A stretch of 64,000 bases of DNA, from NCBI GenBank assembly GCA_030280995.1, contig JASXTE010000014.1:8782656-8846655 (forward strand). Direction: 5' to 3'. Made by a program: the position numbers and the translations under genes. Under the pieces are notes generated by a model that saw only the letters and a program-made list of their open reading frames with translations, searched no databases and was not told where the DNA came from. The number at the start of each line of letters is the position of its first letter. Within the stretch, counting starts at the first letter, position 1. Of the stretch, positions 21,673 to 34,503 are shown in pieces. The DNA is from Hemileia vastatrix (Eukaryota; Basidiomycota; Pucciniomycetes; Pucciniales; Zaghouaniaceae).

Positions 21673-22032
21673 ATGGAAAAAGTAGAAATCCTACTGGACA
21701 ATACTCAGGATCAGAAGCCCAGGACAAACCCACCAGAAGAGCTTCCAAGAGGCTTCAAGATAAAAAAGATGCCGTTGTCCCAGCAGATAAAGAATCTGTC
21801 AACCCACATAAAGGAGTTAAAGACAGACATCTTAAAACTAAAGGTAAGGGTAGATGCCTTGGAAGAAAGGGAGAAAAGAACAAATACTTCTCTCCAAGAG
21901 AAAAGGAAACCTCTTCCTCCCAGGGATCAACAACAATTGGCTCCCCAATCCCAAGAGATGGTGGAAGTGTCCAAGTGGAAGTGGGACTTTCTCAACACTC
22001 AGTGGGACTACTTGGCTCAAAACCAGCATTAG
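21673..22032 (+). CDS. Overlapping +1-frame ORF in gag of B (coiled coil, W motif)
   Basis: Starts at ATG 21673 (MEKVEILLDNTQDQKP) in a good context (G at -3, G at +4), +1 relative to gag. Predicted features: ELPRGFKIKKMP, a leucine-patterned coiled coil (about residues 40-72, NLSTHIKELKTDILKLK), the tryptophan motif SKWKWDFLNTQWDYL, then a stop at 22030. Past that stop the frame still reads HPYQGGKRRRK. Elements C, D and A carry the same product in the same relative frame, while the gag frame over this stretch is low-complexity. This could be an accessory protein or a gag N-terminus reached by frameshifting. Unproven. Confidence 0.5.
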   Translation: MEKVEILLDNTQDQKPRTNPPEELPRGFKIKKMPLSQQIKNLSTHIKELKTDILKLKVRVDALEEREKRTNTSLQEKRKPLPPRDQQQLAPQSQEMVEVSKWKWDFLNTQWDYLAQNQH

Positions 22033-25000
22033 TTACCTCAGGTAGGTCCATCAAGGACCACCCAGGCCAACCCCACTCCTCCCCACCCTTATCAAGGAGG
22101 CAAAAGAAGAAGGAAGCCCAATATGGTGATACCCAGCAAACCCTGGTACGTCCCTCTATTGATTCTCAAGTGCCTTTTCTTGTGGCTGACTCTGTTCCTT
22201 CAGGTAAATCTGGAAGGCAGGATGAAACCTTGAGACCTATAGAAGCTGGGAATAGTAGACAGTTATCTCATGTATCTAATCCATTACTTTTAATTGCTAC
22301 CTCAATGATTAATCCTGATATGGCTGTGATTGATGAAACTCTTGACCCTGAGTTCTATGAGAGTCTGGAAAGTTACTCAGTTTCCTTATTGAGAAACACT
22401 CAAGATGTAGCAAGAATTAATGATGAGCACTTGAGAGATATTATTGCCAAACAAAATCATATAATGAACAATATGCAATTGACTCAGAGATATAATAGTT
22501 TGTTAACTGATCAGGGTTATCAAGCATTAAAAAGTGAAGCACAGAGAGTCTCTGATGAATTGTCTCATTACAAAGCAACCCATGAAAAGAAAATTGCTTT
22601 ATGGCAAAATATAAAAAATGATTTGTCTAAACTAAAAGATACTGTATCTGCCTGTTGCCAGGAGGTAGAAATAGATAAGATAAATCTGAAAATATTGAGT
22701 GACCATTTGTCATCTTTTCAACATAAAAACCAATGATCTTTTGCAACTATCAATGAAAGTTTATCTAGTCTTCCAAGAATGAAAACAAGACTAACAACCA
22801 TTGAAGAAACATTGAACTCATTGTTAAATGACCAAAAATATTCTGACAATTCTGTGAAGGAACATATAGTGCAGGATGCTCAACCAGTACCTGTGGCTAG
22901 TTCATCTAAAATAAAAATTGATCCAGAAATACCTGTTGATAACACTGAGTTTCCATCAAAAACTGATGATGCACCAGGATCTGCAACAGAAGGATTAAAC
23001 AATGAGATTTCAGCACAATTAGAGAAATTACAGCTGCTTCTTACTCAGAAACAAGCTAGTACTAAGGAGACTCCTTCAAATCAAAAGAATTGGCCAAAAC
23101 TTGACCAGTACCCAACATTTGATGGTGATTCTTCCTCTGATTGGCAACAATTTATTTGCAGAATTGATAATTTAAAAAATTCTTACAAACTTCCAGATGA
23201 GGAAATTGTGTCCAAATTAATTTCTTTGTTCACTAATGTTGCCCTGATGTGGTATGAATCTGTTCTCCTGGATGGGAATGACTACTCATGGGAGGATTGG
23301 AAGAAATTAATTAAAGCAAAATTTGGTGGCTCCAAGTTCAGAATGGCTCAACAAAGGCAGTATGAGGAAACTAGATATAGCTCTTCTACTGATAAACCTA
23401 TTGAGTTTTTAATGAAACTTGTAAAAATTTTAAGGGCAATGGACCCAAATATGGAGTTTGATTTATGGAAGGACAGGATCCTATATAAATTACCAATGTC
23501 TCTGAGAGACTTGGTTGTGGCTAGGACTGAGTTCTCCAAAGAACCCTCTTCTTTCATTAATACTTGCAATGAGATACTTCTAAACAATAAGTATGAGGCA
23601 AGAAGATTCATTCCTAGGACCCCTTTGGAGAAACCCTCCACTTACCAACAAAAACCTCTGGAAAAGGTTGGTAAACCTTCTGCCCCTTTTGCACCAAAGA
23701 GGTATGCAACAAACACTTGCTTCAAGTGCAACAAGCCTTGGCATAAAGGCCATGTTTGTGACAGGAAGATAAATCTTGTAGAACAAACAGAGGAGCATGC
23801 TGATGACACAGTGGCACTGGATGATACATCAAGTGATTGTGCTAGCAATATTTCATATGAATCTCAACAAGAAATCTTGATGCTGGAAGAGGATATTCAT
23901 TATTTAAATACTATTGACATTTATAATAATGATTTATCTACAGTTGAGGATGCTGAGATCATAAAGAACATTGAGGATAACTCAATTGTTATTGCCCCTT
24001 TTAAGGCACCAGTCTTGATTAATGGAAACAGCATTAAAGGTGTTCTGGATTCTGGAGCTGGAGGAAGTGTAGTATCTGAAAGAGCACTTGCCTCAGTAGA
24101 TCAAGACTATAAATCTAAACTGATGCCTATCATTTCTGAAAATTGGAGAGGGTATGGCTCTGTTTTGTCCCCCATTGGTAAATACAAAGCCACAGTGTTT
24201 TTTAAATATAACCATGGTTTTGTAAGAGCTATTTGTGATTTTGTTTTCATGAAAAATGATAACTTGAGCAATTGGTTTATTGTAGGGAATGATATTTTAA
24301 CCAAGTATGGCATAAAATTGGATCCTTCAAACCAATGTTTCACAATGGGGATGAATGATAAGAGAAAATTTAAAATTTCCTCCCCTAAAAAATTATTAAA
24401 ACCAGAATTGAACACATGTAATTCTGTGGTTCAATATAAAGGAAGATCTACAAAGGAAATGCATGCCTTTATGTCTGAAATTGACAATGCCTCTTTTGGA
24501 GAACAACTTTCTGGTGAGGATAAAGATTCCATCATTAACTTGATAAAATCTTTTCCTATGGCCTTTGCTCATGGGTCACATGAACTGGGATTAGTTAAAG
24601 AGGAAATGAAACTTTCATTGTCTTGCCCATTAACTGATATACCACCTAGTTTAAAGAAGAAGCCTTATCCTGCTTCTCCCACAAAGAGCAAAGATATTGA
24701 AGATAATATCTCTACCCTTTTAAAAATGAATATTATTGAAAAGGTAGTTGAAACACCTAAATATTGTGTTATATCACCTGTCCTAATTTCTTATGAGAAA
24801 GATAAAGCCAGTTTGTGTGGTGATTATAGAGCACTAAATACTTATACTGTTGATAATATCTATCCTTTGCCTAGAATCAGCTCTATACATGCTACTTTAC
24901 AGGGTGCTAAATATATCAGCTGTTTGGATGGTAATAAGGGATATCACCAGGTACCTGTTGAGAAAAATTCTCAGAACTTTCTGATGATTGCCACTCATAT

Positions 25001-27106
25001 GGGTATTTATAAGTATATTAGGATGCTATTTGGCCCTAAAAATGCCCCTTCTGTCTTCCAAAAAGTAATGGATAACACATTCCATCAAGAGATAATTGAA
25101 GGTTGGCTGATGGTTTATATTTATGATATCATTATATTCTCAAAAACATTTGAGGACCATATTAAACACCTGTGTAAAGTATTCCAGAAGATGGATGAAA
25201 TAAATATGACACTTGCTTTGAAGAAATGTAAATTTGGTTTCCATTCTTTAAAAGTTCTTGGTCATGTTGTTTCAGGCTTACAGATATGTGTTGACCAGAA
25301 CAAAGTGGCAGCCATACAACAGGTGAAAGCTCCTACAACAGTGAGAGAACTCCAAAGTTTTTTGGGAATGTGTGGATACTATAGACAGTATAGTAAAAAT
25401 TACCAAGTCATAGCTTTACCCCTTACCCAATTAACTAGAAAGAATGTTGCTTTTGTCTGGAATAGTGAAAGACAAAGAGCCTTTGACACTATGAAACACT
25501 GTTTGATGTCAGTGTTTTGTACACTGATGCCAGTTTTATTGGTCTTGGTGCTGCCCTCCATCAAAAACAAGTGATAAATGATAAAGTTTCAGAAGTAGTA
25601 ATTTGTTATATTTCAAGAACCTTGAGAAATAGTGAATTGGAATATGGTGCTACTCAATTAGAGTGTTTAGTTGTAGTATGGGCTCTGGAAAAGCTTCATT
25701 ATTATCTAGATGACCAGAAATTTGAACTTGTCACTGAATGCAGTGCAGTTAAATCCCTTTTAAACTTGAAAACACCTAATAGACATATGTTTAGATGGCA
25801 GCTGGCTGTTCAAGAATACAGAGGGAGAATGACAATTATTCACAGAGCTGGTATTGGTCACTCAAATGTGGATATGATATCAAGGTTACCCTAACCAAAT
25901 GATGACTCAAATCCTGCTTATGATCCTGAGGATGAAATTATCCATATCCATGGGATATATGTGGTTGATATGGAGGAAGAGCTATTACAGCTTATTCTGG
26001 AATCATATGATAAGGACACTGACTTGAAAAAGTTATGCACCATATTAAATGATCCAAAGAATGCTTCAATACAAGCATTAATTAAAACCCTTCCACCAAA
26101 GTACCAAAAAGGTTTGGAAAAAGGAAAATTTTCAATTGATGAAGGATATCTATATTATAGAAGAAAGTTGAGTAATGTTATTGTTATTCCTCCCTCTATG
26201 AAAGAAATCATCTTGAAAATTTTTCATGATGACATATTAGCTGGACATTTTGATCTTGACAAAACAATGATCAGAATTAAGAACACTGCTTGGCGGGCTA
26301 ATATGTCTGAGGACACAAAATTATATGTTGAATCCTGTGATTCATGCCAAAAATCAAAAAGATTAACCGGTAAAAGAGCAGGATTAATGCAACATATTGA
26401 ACCTCCTGATGCTCCATGGCAAATAATAAACATGGATTTTGTAACAGGATTACCTATTGCTGGTAAAGACAGTTATAACTCTTGTTGGGTTATTGTGGAC
26501 AGATTCACAAAAATGTGTAAATTTATCCCTACCCACAAGGATGTTTCCACTAAAGAATTAGCTTTCTTATGGTGGTCTCATATGTTTAATACTGCTGGTT
26601 TTCCTAAAGCCATAATCTCTGACAGAGACCCTAAATTTACTTTTGAATTTTGGATGTCTCTGATGGATGTTTGTGGTTGTGATCTGAAACTTTCTACTGC
26701 CCATCACCCTCAGACTGATGGTTTAGCTGAAAGAATGATTCAGACTTTAGAGGACATGATAAGAAGATATTGTGCCTTTGGCCTTGAGTATAAAGTTAAT
26801 GACAGATTCACTCATGATTGGGTTACCTTACTTCCTGGGTTAGAATTTGCTTATAATAGCACTGTTCATTCTGTTACTCAAAAAAAGCCTTTTGAGCTCT
26901 GGCTTGGATATGTTCCTAATACTCCTGCCCAAATTCTCAATAACAAAATACCTAAATTGGATATACATCCTGGTGTAAAATCTTTTCTTCAAATGCAACA
27001 ACTATGTAGAAATCATGCTCAAAAATGTATTGAAAAATAATTTGAATATGAGAAGAAAAGATGGGACAAATCCCATAAAGAATACACTTTTAAAAAGGGT
27101 GATGAA

Positions 27107-27520
27107 GTGTTGATTTCTACAGTCCACTTCAACTTACAAGGTAATAACAAATTAAAAGATCCATTTGTTGGTCCTTTTGTTGTCAGAAGAATGATTGGAG
27201 ATAATGCAGTTGAAGTTATTCTGTATTCCCCATATGACATGAAACATCCTGTTTTTCCAATATCTCTTTTGAAACCTTACACATCCAATAGTGATTTATT
27301 TCCAAAAAGGAGGGGTAGACCAAAGAAAACCCCAAATGAAATCACTGAGACAGCAGAAATTGAAAAAATTTTAAATGACAGAATAGTCACTGCTGAGAAA
27401 GGTACAGAATACTTATTGAGATTCAAGAATAAATCATCTGAATATGATTCTTGGATACCTGGGAAGGAGATATCTAATCTTCCTACTCTACTAAAAAAGT
27501 ATAAGAAGAGAAAATCATAG
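27107..27520 (+). other. Chromodomain and AT-hook-like tail of B integrase
   Basis: The last frame of B carries the integrase C-terminal barrel (VGPFVVRRMIGDNAVEV, FPISLLKPY), a basic GRPKK stretch like an AT-hook, and a chromodomain (AEIEKILNDRIVTAEKG, YLLRFKNKSSEYDSWIP). Two positions normally aromatic in histone-binding chromodomains are Phe (for the Trp of VKW) and a non-aromatic residue (for the following Tyr). It is separated from the rest of integrase only by the TAA at 27038. Confidence 0.8.
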
Positions 27521-27558
27521 CATTTTTTTTTTTATTATTTTTTTTTAGAGTGAGGGAG

Positions 27559-28383
27559 TGTCAGCCAGGCTACTAGACTTACCCAGTGAAATAATTAATT
27601 ATTTACTGGATGAAGCCGCACCTTATCATCTTTAATTATTATTTATTTAATTATCATTTAGTTACATTAAAATTAGTTATAAATTAACTAGTTACAGAAT
27701 GTTAAAATTAAATTAATTAATTAAATAAATAAGTAAAATTAAAACTATAATTTTGTCCCTTATATTTTTCTCTAACACCGTGCTCATTTGACAGGTTGGG
27801 AAAAAATAAAACTTTATATTTAAAAAATAAAATACAAAGTTAAGATAAAATTTAAATATTCAAATAATATTAAATATATACAAAAAAATCAAATTTCTTA
27901 TTTAGGAGTGACATTTATAGTAAATATTAAACATATTGATGTATTTCTGACATACTCTGTAAATACATCTTTTTGATGTCTTCTTTTTAGAATAACTTTA
28001 TTATTTGAAATACTCTTTCTGGAATGTTCTTTTCTCTCTCTCTTCCTACTGTTTTTAGAATTTGATTGCCGTGCTTTGTCTCTCCTTTGCCTATAAAAGG
28101 CCTCTCTTTTTGTTGTCTTTTATTCATTCTATTTTACCAAACTCATTTATTACAATAACTACAATACTAAAACTTATTTCTTATATTTTATATCTTTAGT
28201 ACTTACAACATACGTAATTCTAATCTATAACTTATATAAAATATTTAAATCTACCTCTTATTTTGAGTAAAAGAAATCATACTTGATTTAGAAATACGTA
28301 CCTAACTTTTGAGAGTCAAATAATCCTTAAAATCTTCATATTACACCGTACCAAAGCTTCTAGACCAAAAGTGACCCTTGACA
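27559..28383 (+). repeat. 3' LTR of chromovirus B
   Basis: Same 825 bp as the 5' LTR with about a dozen substitutions by eye (for example CCGTG for CTGTG, GATGTC for GACGTC). TATAAAAG at 28092-28099. Followed by ATATC and Gypsy A sequence. Confidence 0.95.
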
Positions 28384-29212
28384 ATATCTCTACCCTTTTA
28401 AAAATAAATATTATTGAAAAGGTAGTTTAAACACCTAAGCATTGTGTTTTCTCACCTGTCCTAATTTCTTATGAGAAAGATAAAGCCAGGTTATGTGGTG
28501 ATTATAGAGCATTAAACACTTATACTGTTAATGATATCCATCCTTTACCCAGAATTAGCTGTATACACACTACCTTACAAGGCTCTAAAAATATCAGCTG
28601 CTTAGATAGGAGTAAAGATTATCACCAGATACCTGTTGAGAAAAATTTCCAGAATTTTCTGATGATTGCTACTCATGTGGGTATTTTTAAGTATGTTAGG
28701 ATGCAATTTGGCCCCAAAAAATCCTCTTCAGTTTTTAAAAAAGTTATGGATAACACTTTCCATCAGGAAATAATTGAAGGATGGCTGATGGTTTACCTTG
28801 ATGATATAATCATATTCTATAAAACATTTGAGGACCATCTTAGCCACCCGTGTAAAGTGTTCGATAAGATGGATGGGATAAATATGACACTTGCCATGAA
28901 GAAATGCAAATTAGTTTTCATTCCTTAAAAGTTCTTGGTCATATTGTCTCAGGTTTACAGATATGTGTTGACCAAAACAGAGTGGCAGCCATACAACAGG
29001 TGAGGGCTTCTACAACAGTTAGAGAGCTCCAAAGTTTTTTAGGAATGTGTGGATCCTATAGACAGTATATTAAAAATTATCAAGTCATAGCATTACCCTT
29101 TACCCAATTAACTAGGAAAGATGTTGCTTTTTTCTGGAACAGTGAAAGACAAAAAGCTTTTGACACTATGAAACACTTCTTGATTTCAGCACCAATTCCT
29201 GCTTTTCCTGAC
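28384..29212 (+). pseudogene. Gypsy A reverse transcriptase, truncated
   Basis: Gypsy A resumes right after B. It encodes the RT core with several stops: CGDYRALNTYTVNDIHPLPR, CLDRSKDYHQIPVEK, an intact YLDD box in MVYLDDIIIFYKTF, and LGHIVSGLQICVDQ. It ends at SAPIPAFPD near 29212, before RNase H. RNase H, integrase and the 3' LTR are absent. Confidence 0.85.
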
Positions 29213-30229
29213 TAATATTAAAAAAGTATTCGATATCAAAAAATTATGATGTAATATGATGAATAATTATAAGAAAATCTATTTAAGAAAATTGAAGTTG
29301 ATAATTCAATAGGATAAAAAATTGAATAAGATTAAAATTAAAGTGAGGATGAAAGAAACAGAAAACATAAAGAGGGGGATTATATATTATTTGAGCTTTT
29401 TTTAACATGTATTATTCATAGTGGGGTAAACTAAGTAACATGCTATATCATAATATGTTTATATTGAAGCAAAATTTGATGTAGCTAACAGAAAATACTA
29501 GGAATTCTTTGGGGACTTTTAGTGTGAAAATAAATAATAGCAAATGTATATCCCATATGCAAATTGCCACTGGTAAGTAAAATTTTTTTTAAATTAGAAT
29601 TTACTCCTAAACAATGGAGATACACTTAATTAGTATATTATATGAAAAAAAGGATAATGCTTTAAAACTATTTGTTAAATTTACTTTCAGATGACAATGA
29701 GAGATTCACAAATATACTGATATACCTCACCAAAAAAGAAATGAATTATAAATATAAAATTGGTAACATTAGAATTTAAGATAAGAATTTGTTTTTTAAG
29801 TGACAGGAGGAGTGTTGGGCTAGTGTGTGGGCCCAGTGACCAAACCATTGATAAACTTGGATACAACTAAGGGGAAAAAATTGAATAGTTTTATTTTACA
29901 ATATATCTTAGTCTGCACAAGATATTGCATTGTTGTCCCTAACTATACAAATAAAGTTACTTTTCAAAAGTTATAGGACTACTAATTTGATAATATATTA
30001 TTATGAATCACCCAATGAAATACCTTAAACAACATTCAAAATTATTAAAACATTAATATTCAATTTGAAATTTGGATTAGCTAGTTTTTCACAACTTACC
30101 ACAGTTTTGATTAATATAATAAAACTTGAAAAAAATTGTTGAGATAACCTAAAAATGGGTGCAAGAAAATGATGAAACATATGACTTGAAACTTAACTCA
30201 TACACTATTGATAAACCTCATGGATCCTG
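29213..30229. other. AT-rich noncoding stretch
   Basis: No ORF, tandem array or inverted repeat that I can support. It begins exactly where Gypsy A is cut off. Confidence 0.4.
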
Positions 30230-32165
30230 ATTAATTTCTATTGAAATTAATTTTGAGACTGGGATATTGAATTTTAGCTATGACCAAGTACTGTAAGTGC
30301 CATGGTTTGTATTCAATATATTGGTGTTGAATTTAATTTTGATAGGAATTAACAAGTATCATATGGAACCATGAATGGAACCCTGACAGAAACCAAAAAA
30401 TTTATGAGGGAATGAACCTCATAATTTTGATCGAAATTAATGTAGACCCCTTCATATTGAATACAAGCCATGTCACATGGACTATACAGACATAGATAAA
30501 ATTCAACATGAATGGCTTAAAATTAATTTTGATCGAAATTAACCAAGGCATTAAAACATAAATTTTTATATGGTGTACTTGATCAAACCAGTTAATCCAA
30601 CTACTTAGCTTACCTATACTTATTGGAATTTTATGCATAGTCCATGTCCATATTAATTTTGATTGAAATTAATGTTGACCAATACATTGTGAATACATGC
30701 TATGCCACTTACACTTTCCAGGCATAGCTACCATTAAATATGCCAGTATCAAAAATTAATTTCAATCAAAATTGATGAGCATGAAAATCATGAATTTCTG
30801 GAGTCAACTGCTTATTTTTATGCATGGTGCCTTTCCAATATTAATTTCGATCAAAATTACTTTTGATACTTTCATATTGCATGTAGCTATGCCTGGAAAG
30901 TGTAAGTGGCATAGTGTGCATTAATTATGTATTGGTCAACATTAATTTTGTTCGAAATTAATATTGACATTTCATATTGAATCCAAACCAGCGAATGACC
31001 CAAAAGATTCTTCATAAAACTGCCCATTAATTTTGATTGAAATTAAGGCTTACCATATACATATTGAATGGTACTTATATCTGGACTGAGTAAATGGAGA
31101 TAGCTTATATTCAATATGTTTTGGTCAACATTAATTTTTATCAAAATTAATGAGCATTTTGATCATGATTTTTGTCAGTCGGTTAGTTGTTTCAATGCAT
31201 AATGGCATGCCAACATTAATTTTGATCAAAATTAATGTTGAAATGATATAATGCTTTTTTGCATGACATGTAAAGGACAGCAAGTATTCTTAATTATTGA
31301 AATTTACTATACATGTTGAGGGTAAATATAATATTTAAATATCCATATTAATTTCTATAAAAATTAATGTTGACCAATACATAATAAAATGTAAATATGC
31401 CTGGCTAGTGTAAGTGGCATAGCTTTTATTCAATCTGAATTTTGCAACATTAATTTTGATTGAAATTAAGGTTCATGATTATAATCAATTTATGCAGTCA
31501 GTTGCTTACTGTTATGCATGGTAACATGTCAACATTAATTTTAATTAAAGTTGAATTTGACATGCCACCAAGCATTTCTCTGTAAGATGAAAAGTAGGGC
31601 CCTCTATTCTTAAGTAAACATGTTACAATGCATATTGAGCATGTATATATCTTTTACACATTAATATTAATTTCAATAAAAATTAATGTTGACCAATACA
31701 CATTGAACACAAGCTTTACAACTTACACACACCAGATATAACTACCATTAAATATGTATATGGTCAACCCTAATTTCGATCAAAATTAATGAGAAGTTTT
31801 ATGAAGAATTTTTTAGGTTGTTTGCTGGTTTGGATTCAATATGCAAATTTCAATATTAAATTTGATCAAAATTAATGTTGACCAATACATAATGAATACA
31901 CACTATGTCACTTACACTTTCCAGGAATAGCCACCATTCAATATGCCAGTATCAAAATTAATTTCGATCCAAATTAATTTTGGAAAGGCACCATGCATAA
32001 AAATATGCAGTTGACTCCAGAAATTCATGATTAACATGCTCATTGATTTTGATCAAAATTAATTTTGATACTGTCATATTTAATGGTAGCTATGCCTGGC
32101 AAGTGTAAGTGGAATAGCATGTATTCACAATGTGTTGGTCAACATTAATTTTCATCAAAATTAAT
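30230..32165. repeat. Inverted array of about twenty palindromes (TTAATTTTGATCAAAATTAA)
   Basis: The 20-bp palindrome TTAATTTTGATCAAAATTAA and variants recur about twenty times, every 80-110 bp. The spacers also repeat ('gttgaccaatacat', 'atgccacttacactttccaggcat' in part). The whole array is itself an inverted repeat about a centre near 31.4 kb: 30650-30860 is the reverse complement of 31945-32160, and 30870-31020 of 31780-31940. No coding content. Confidence 0.85.
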
Positions 32166-32376
32166 ATGGATACATAAATGTGACATAAAGAGGTATGGAC
32201 CATCAATTTGTTGAAAAGACATTTTTATATCTCATACATTATTTTTTTTCTTAAATAAAATGTTACTCTCTCTCAACACCTTATAAAATTTACCAAGTTG
32301 CTTTGAAAAAAAACAGAATACATAAAATTCAATATAAGATAGCTATATTAAACAGAAGATCACCGTTATACCCAAG

Positions 32377-34054
32377 TTATGATGATGTTGATTCTGTATT
32401 AATTGATTCCCAAATCTTTACCAGATCAATATCAGCTCCAACCCCAAGTGACTCACGTTCATTCACAGGTAATCCTGCCAAAAATCTTGCTGAATAGCAA
32501 TTCTTGGGGAGGTATTTGGGAACATTGAATATACCATCTTGTGCAACTGTCCTTTCTGATGACCGTGAATATGTTTTTGATGCCAATTTTCTTTGAGCTG
32601 GTGTATGGGCTAAGTCCTTTGTCATCTTATCCATTTTTTTAAACAAATCATTGAGTTCAGTATTTGGCCATCCAGGAACAGCTCAGATGGGTGCAGTTGG
32701 GGCTGGTGGTGGGCCTTCCTCAATATCAGAGATTCACCTAGTATCATGAAAAAGCACAACAAACCCTGACACATCACTGCAGAGATCTCTTGCTAACTTG
32801 TAGCGTGCACTAGCAATCTGAATTCCAACTAAATAAGCTTCATAATAACAAAAAGCAAAGTAAAATAAAAAACTTACCTTGGTCTGATAACCTTTTACTT
32901 GTGCCCTTGCCCTCTTTTCCATCTTTTCTCTTTCCACCCTTTCCTCATCTTTCCCAAAAAACCTTATCATCTCCTTCCCCTTATTAACTACCCATTTCTC
33001 AATAACACATTGAGTGAACTGAAGCTTTGACTGATCAATTGTATTCAATGTGGTGAGCCACCTGGTACAGTGGTTGCATACTATGCTTCCCATGACTTGA
33101 TTCCAAGTTGATTCTGAAAAATCACAGCAAGTCCAATCAAAGGCAAATTTCCAAAAACCTTTTTCTTGCAATTCATGCTCTAAGTTTCTTTTGACAGAAA
33201 GTGGGATAGGTGCTCCTCCTTTTAGTCCTCGAGGCTCAGGTACTGGAAAAAATTTGGGTAGTCAAATTTTGGATCACAAGAAGGCTATAGAATTGGTTAT
33301 CAGAAATTGTCAATCAGCTGCAGAATTAGCACGGTTAGAATATTGGACTTGGTTTAGGACAGTTTGAATGGTTTTCAGTTTGAATTGGTTCCAAGCTTTC
33401 CAATTTTCAATCTCCAAAGGTGTTGGGCTTGCAGGATATTTTGCTATTTGTGTTGGTCCCCCAAGACAATACTTCAGAAAGTGGTAAATATTTCTATTTA
33501 GACTTTGCTAGCTCCTGGGAACATCATTCCTTCTAACTAAGCCTCTTACAGCCCTTAACCCCCGTTCTCGTTCATGAGACTCTGCTGAATTGAGTCTGTG
33601 GTAATCACTGATACCCATAATGATTGAGGGATTCACTAACAATTCAAATAAGTTAATTAAATTGGTTATTTTTAAATAAAAGAATACACTACAAATTCTA
33701 CTTACCAGCTCAACTTGTGCTTGCTCCTTGGTTAGGCTGAGCAGATGATGATTGGTCTCCAAAAAATTCCCTCAATACTTCACTAGCCCAATCCCTTCCT
33801 AGCTGATCTGCATGCTGATCAGCACTTTCAGGAGCAGAAGGATGATTGGGATTAAAATTTCTCGGTTCTGCATGAGACTCTTGGCCTGGATTGGGATTAG
33901 GTGGTGGGTTAGGATTAGGCGGTACAGATTGAGATGCATCTGGAGGTGGATCAGCAGCGGGTGGTGGTGGAGTATTTCCAGTATTAGTATGTTGAGGTGG
34001 AAAAAAATCAAAATCAGTTGGGTAAACAGACATCCCTTCAAAATTATCATCCAT
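32377..34054 (-). pseudogene. Basidiomycete-specific Tnp2-associated protein, copy X1
   Basis: Starts at ATG 34054 (MDDNFEGMSVYPTDFDFF), with a P/N-rich linker (PPNPNPPPNPNPGQ). Introns: donor near 33715 (ctg|gtaagtag) and 32829-32877 (gtaagttt..tttag). The core domain is FWKFAFDWTCCDFSESTWNQ, then a basic helix (EREKMEKRARAQVKGYQTK), CSDVSGFVVLFHD, and a C-terminal VPKYLPKNCYSARFLAGL. Several stops break it. The same architecture is in X2 at 39012-40020. I recognise the CSDxE and LPxxFYSxxxL blocks as common in basidiomycete genomes but know no function. Confidence 0.6.
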
Positions 34055-34503
34055 AATGAACTTTAATAAAAGAAAATAAATGAAAAATAATCAGTCTTTA
34101 AAATTTATACCTATCAAAGTTAAAGTAAAAAAAGATACTATGTTTATATTCTTGTTAAAGTGTATGTTATCTTGGGGAATTATAAAGTAAATAATATATA
34201 GCTATCTGCTAAAGTGGGAAGGTCAAACTATTTATAGTAGAAAAATGAGCAAGAATATTATTCATTAAGTAAAAATTTTATAATATTTCTCATTATCATG
34301 ATTTTCTTTCATTCATTCTTACATTGAAGATAAAAATGACTCATTGAAATCATGGGTTCTCTTGCATTAAAAGCAACCAATATAATTGTTCACTGATTTA
34401 AGATAAGGTAAGTTGGATGCATTGCATTTTTAAATGAGCATTGAAATATTTATTTTACCATTTACAAACATCACCAATCCCAAATTAACGCAAAGATGTT
34501 AGT

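Larger units (their letters stand above)
21534..27520 (+). pseudogene. Chromovirus B gag-pol polyprotein (few inactivating lesions)
   Basis: Starts at ATG 21534 (MTDQSGFAAREEELDLIDYDE). Order: gag with an S/K/R-rich N-part, capsid-like region (DWQQFICRIDNLKNSYKLPDEE), zinc knuckle CFKCNKPWHKGHVC, aspartic protease VLDSGAGGSVVSE, reverse transcriptase (PLPRIS, CLDGNKGYHQ, FGPKNAPSVFQKVMD), RNase H (YTDASFIGLGAALHQ), integrase with HHCC finger and D-D-E (NMDFVTGLP, ISDRDPKF, DGLAERMIQTLED), and a C-terminal chromodomain. Lesions: TGA at 22734, a shift near 25510 with a small deletion before YTDASF, TAA at 25892 and at 27038. The RT box reads YIYD instead of YIDD. It cannot support its own transposition. 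Confidence 0.9.
19640..28383 (+). mobile_element. Complete Ty3/Gypsy chromovirus B (ATATC duplication)
   Basis: An 8744-bp element with two 825-bp LTRs (19640-20464 and 27559-28383), both starting TGTCAGCC and ending CTTGACA, flanked by ATATC at 19635-19639 and 28384-28388. It sits inside Gypsy A, whose reverse transcriptase resumes at 28389. By eye I see about a dozen substitutions between the LTRs, mostly transitions, so the insertion is fairly young. The purine tract before the 3' LTR is GAGTGAGGGAG. Confidence 0.95.

Noticed and set aside
22134..22210. Possible 58-nt intron in B (gtacgt..cttcag) with a similar gtaagt in C and D
   Set aside because: Joining these sites does not fuse the +1 ORF to gag; it creates an immediate stop in both B and C. 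The GGTAAG is explained by TGG-TAA at the end of the +1 frame.
30402..30638. Minus-strand 78-residue ORF inside the palindrome array
   Set aside because: It spans two palindromes and a spacer and is not repeated in sister units.
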